A DNA stretch of 5,484 bases from an uncultured Ruminococcus sp. (lineage in GTDB: Bacteria; Bacillota; Clostridia; Oscillospirales; Acutalibacteraceae), in assembly GCA_902773165.1 (NCBI GenBank), contig CACYDO010000154.1, positions 1-5,484 on the forward strand. The letters run 5' to 3'. Under the pieces are notes generated by a model. The model saw nothing but the letters and a program-made list of their open reading frames with translations, made no database searches and was not told the DNA's origin. A program made the translations under genes and the position numbers. Positions 5,435 to 5,484 of this stretch are shown here, in pieces (the first letter of the stretch is position 1; each line of letters starts with the position of its first letter).

Positions 5435-5484
5435 ATGGCAGACGGAATCAGATTTATTGAGAAAAATTTCCTCCACACACTGCC
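5435..5484 (+). CDS. unidentified gene, N-terminal fragment cut by the window end
   Basis: Only 16 complete codons plus two bases are visible, reading MADGIRFIEKNFLHTL and then a proline (CC-). The ATG at 5435 is supported by AAGGAAG at 5419-5425, nine bases upstream, and by the strong promoter at 5365-5393. The first residues show no signal peptide, which suggests a cytoplasmic or membrane protein with a short cytoplasmic start, but this is too little to identify a family. It begins a separate transcription unit in the same direction as the upstream operon. Confidence 0.7.
   Translation, partial: MADGIRFIEKNFLHTL

Overview
The window looks like chromosomal DNA of a Gram-positive Clostridia-type bacterium, most likely an Oscillospiraceae/Ruminococcus-like gut anaerobe. 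This is inferred from gene content and order (comEC-holA-RNase M5-like), moderate GC, frequent ATA and AGA codons, and purine-rich Shine-Dalgarno sites. No sequence search could be run, so the taxonomy is a judgement. Every gene lies on the + strand, and no mobile element, CRISPR array, tRNA or rRNA was seen.

Layout. 1-78 is the tail of a HIT-family (histidine triad) nucleotide hydrolase. After a 71-base gap comes a PRPP-dependent purine-type phosphoribosyltransferase (150-695). Next is a full-length ComEC/Rec2 DNA-uptake channel protein (720-2915), then HolA, the delta subunit of the DNA polymerase III clamp loader (2929-3990). These are followed by a TOPRIM protein related to RNase M5 (3987-4598), a 54-residue DUF3006-like protein (4608-4772) and a YbaK/ProX-type aminoacyl-tRNA deacylase (4791-5267). 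From the phosphoribosyltransferase to ybaK the gaps are at most 24 bases, and holA and the RNase M5 gene overlap by four bases, so the block probably forms one transcript. The 167-base gap at 5268-5434 holds a weak terminator candidate and a good sigma-A-type promoter. That promoter reads into a new gene starting at 5435, of which only the first 16 complete codons are visible.

The genes share housekeeping nucleic-acid themes rather than one pathway: purine salvage or nucleotide hydrolysis (HIT, phosphoribosyltransferase), DNA import (ComEC), replication (HolA), 5S rRNA maturation (RNase M5-like) and tRNA quality control (YbaK). The grouping looks like a conserved Clostridia neighbourhood, not an accessory island.

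I do not see a new multi-gene system. The most notable point is that the C-terminal domain of this ComEC keeps the outline of a metallo-beta-lactamase fold but has lost the HxHxDH metal-binding motif. If real, this ComEC should not carry the nuclease activity attributed to that domain in other bacteria. Lesser points are in-frame A-AAA-AAA heptamers in holA and in the RNase M5-like gene, a comEC start without a Shine-Dalgarno site, and a small DUF3006-like gene that is easily missed.
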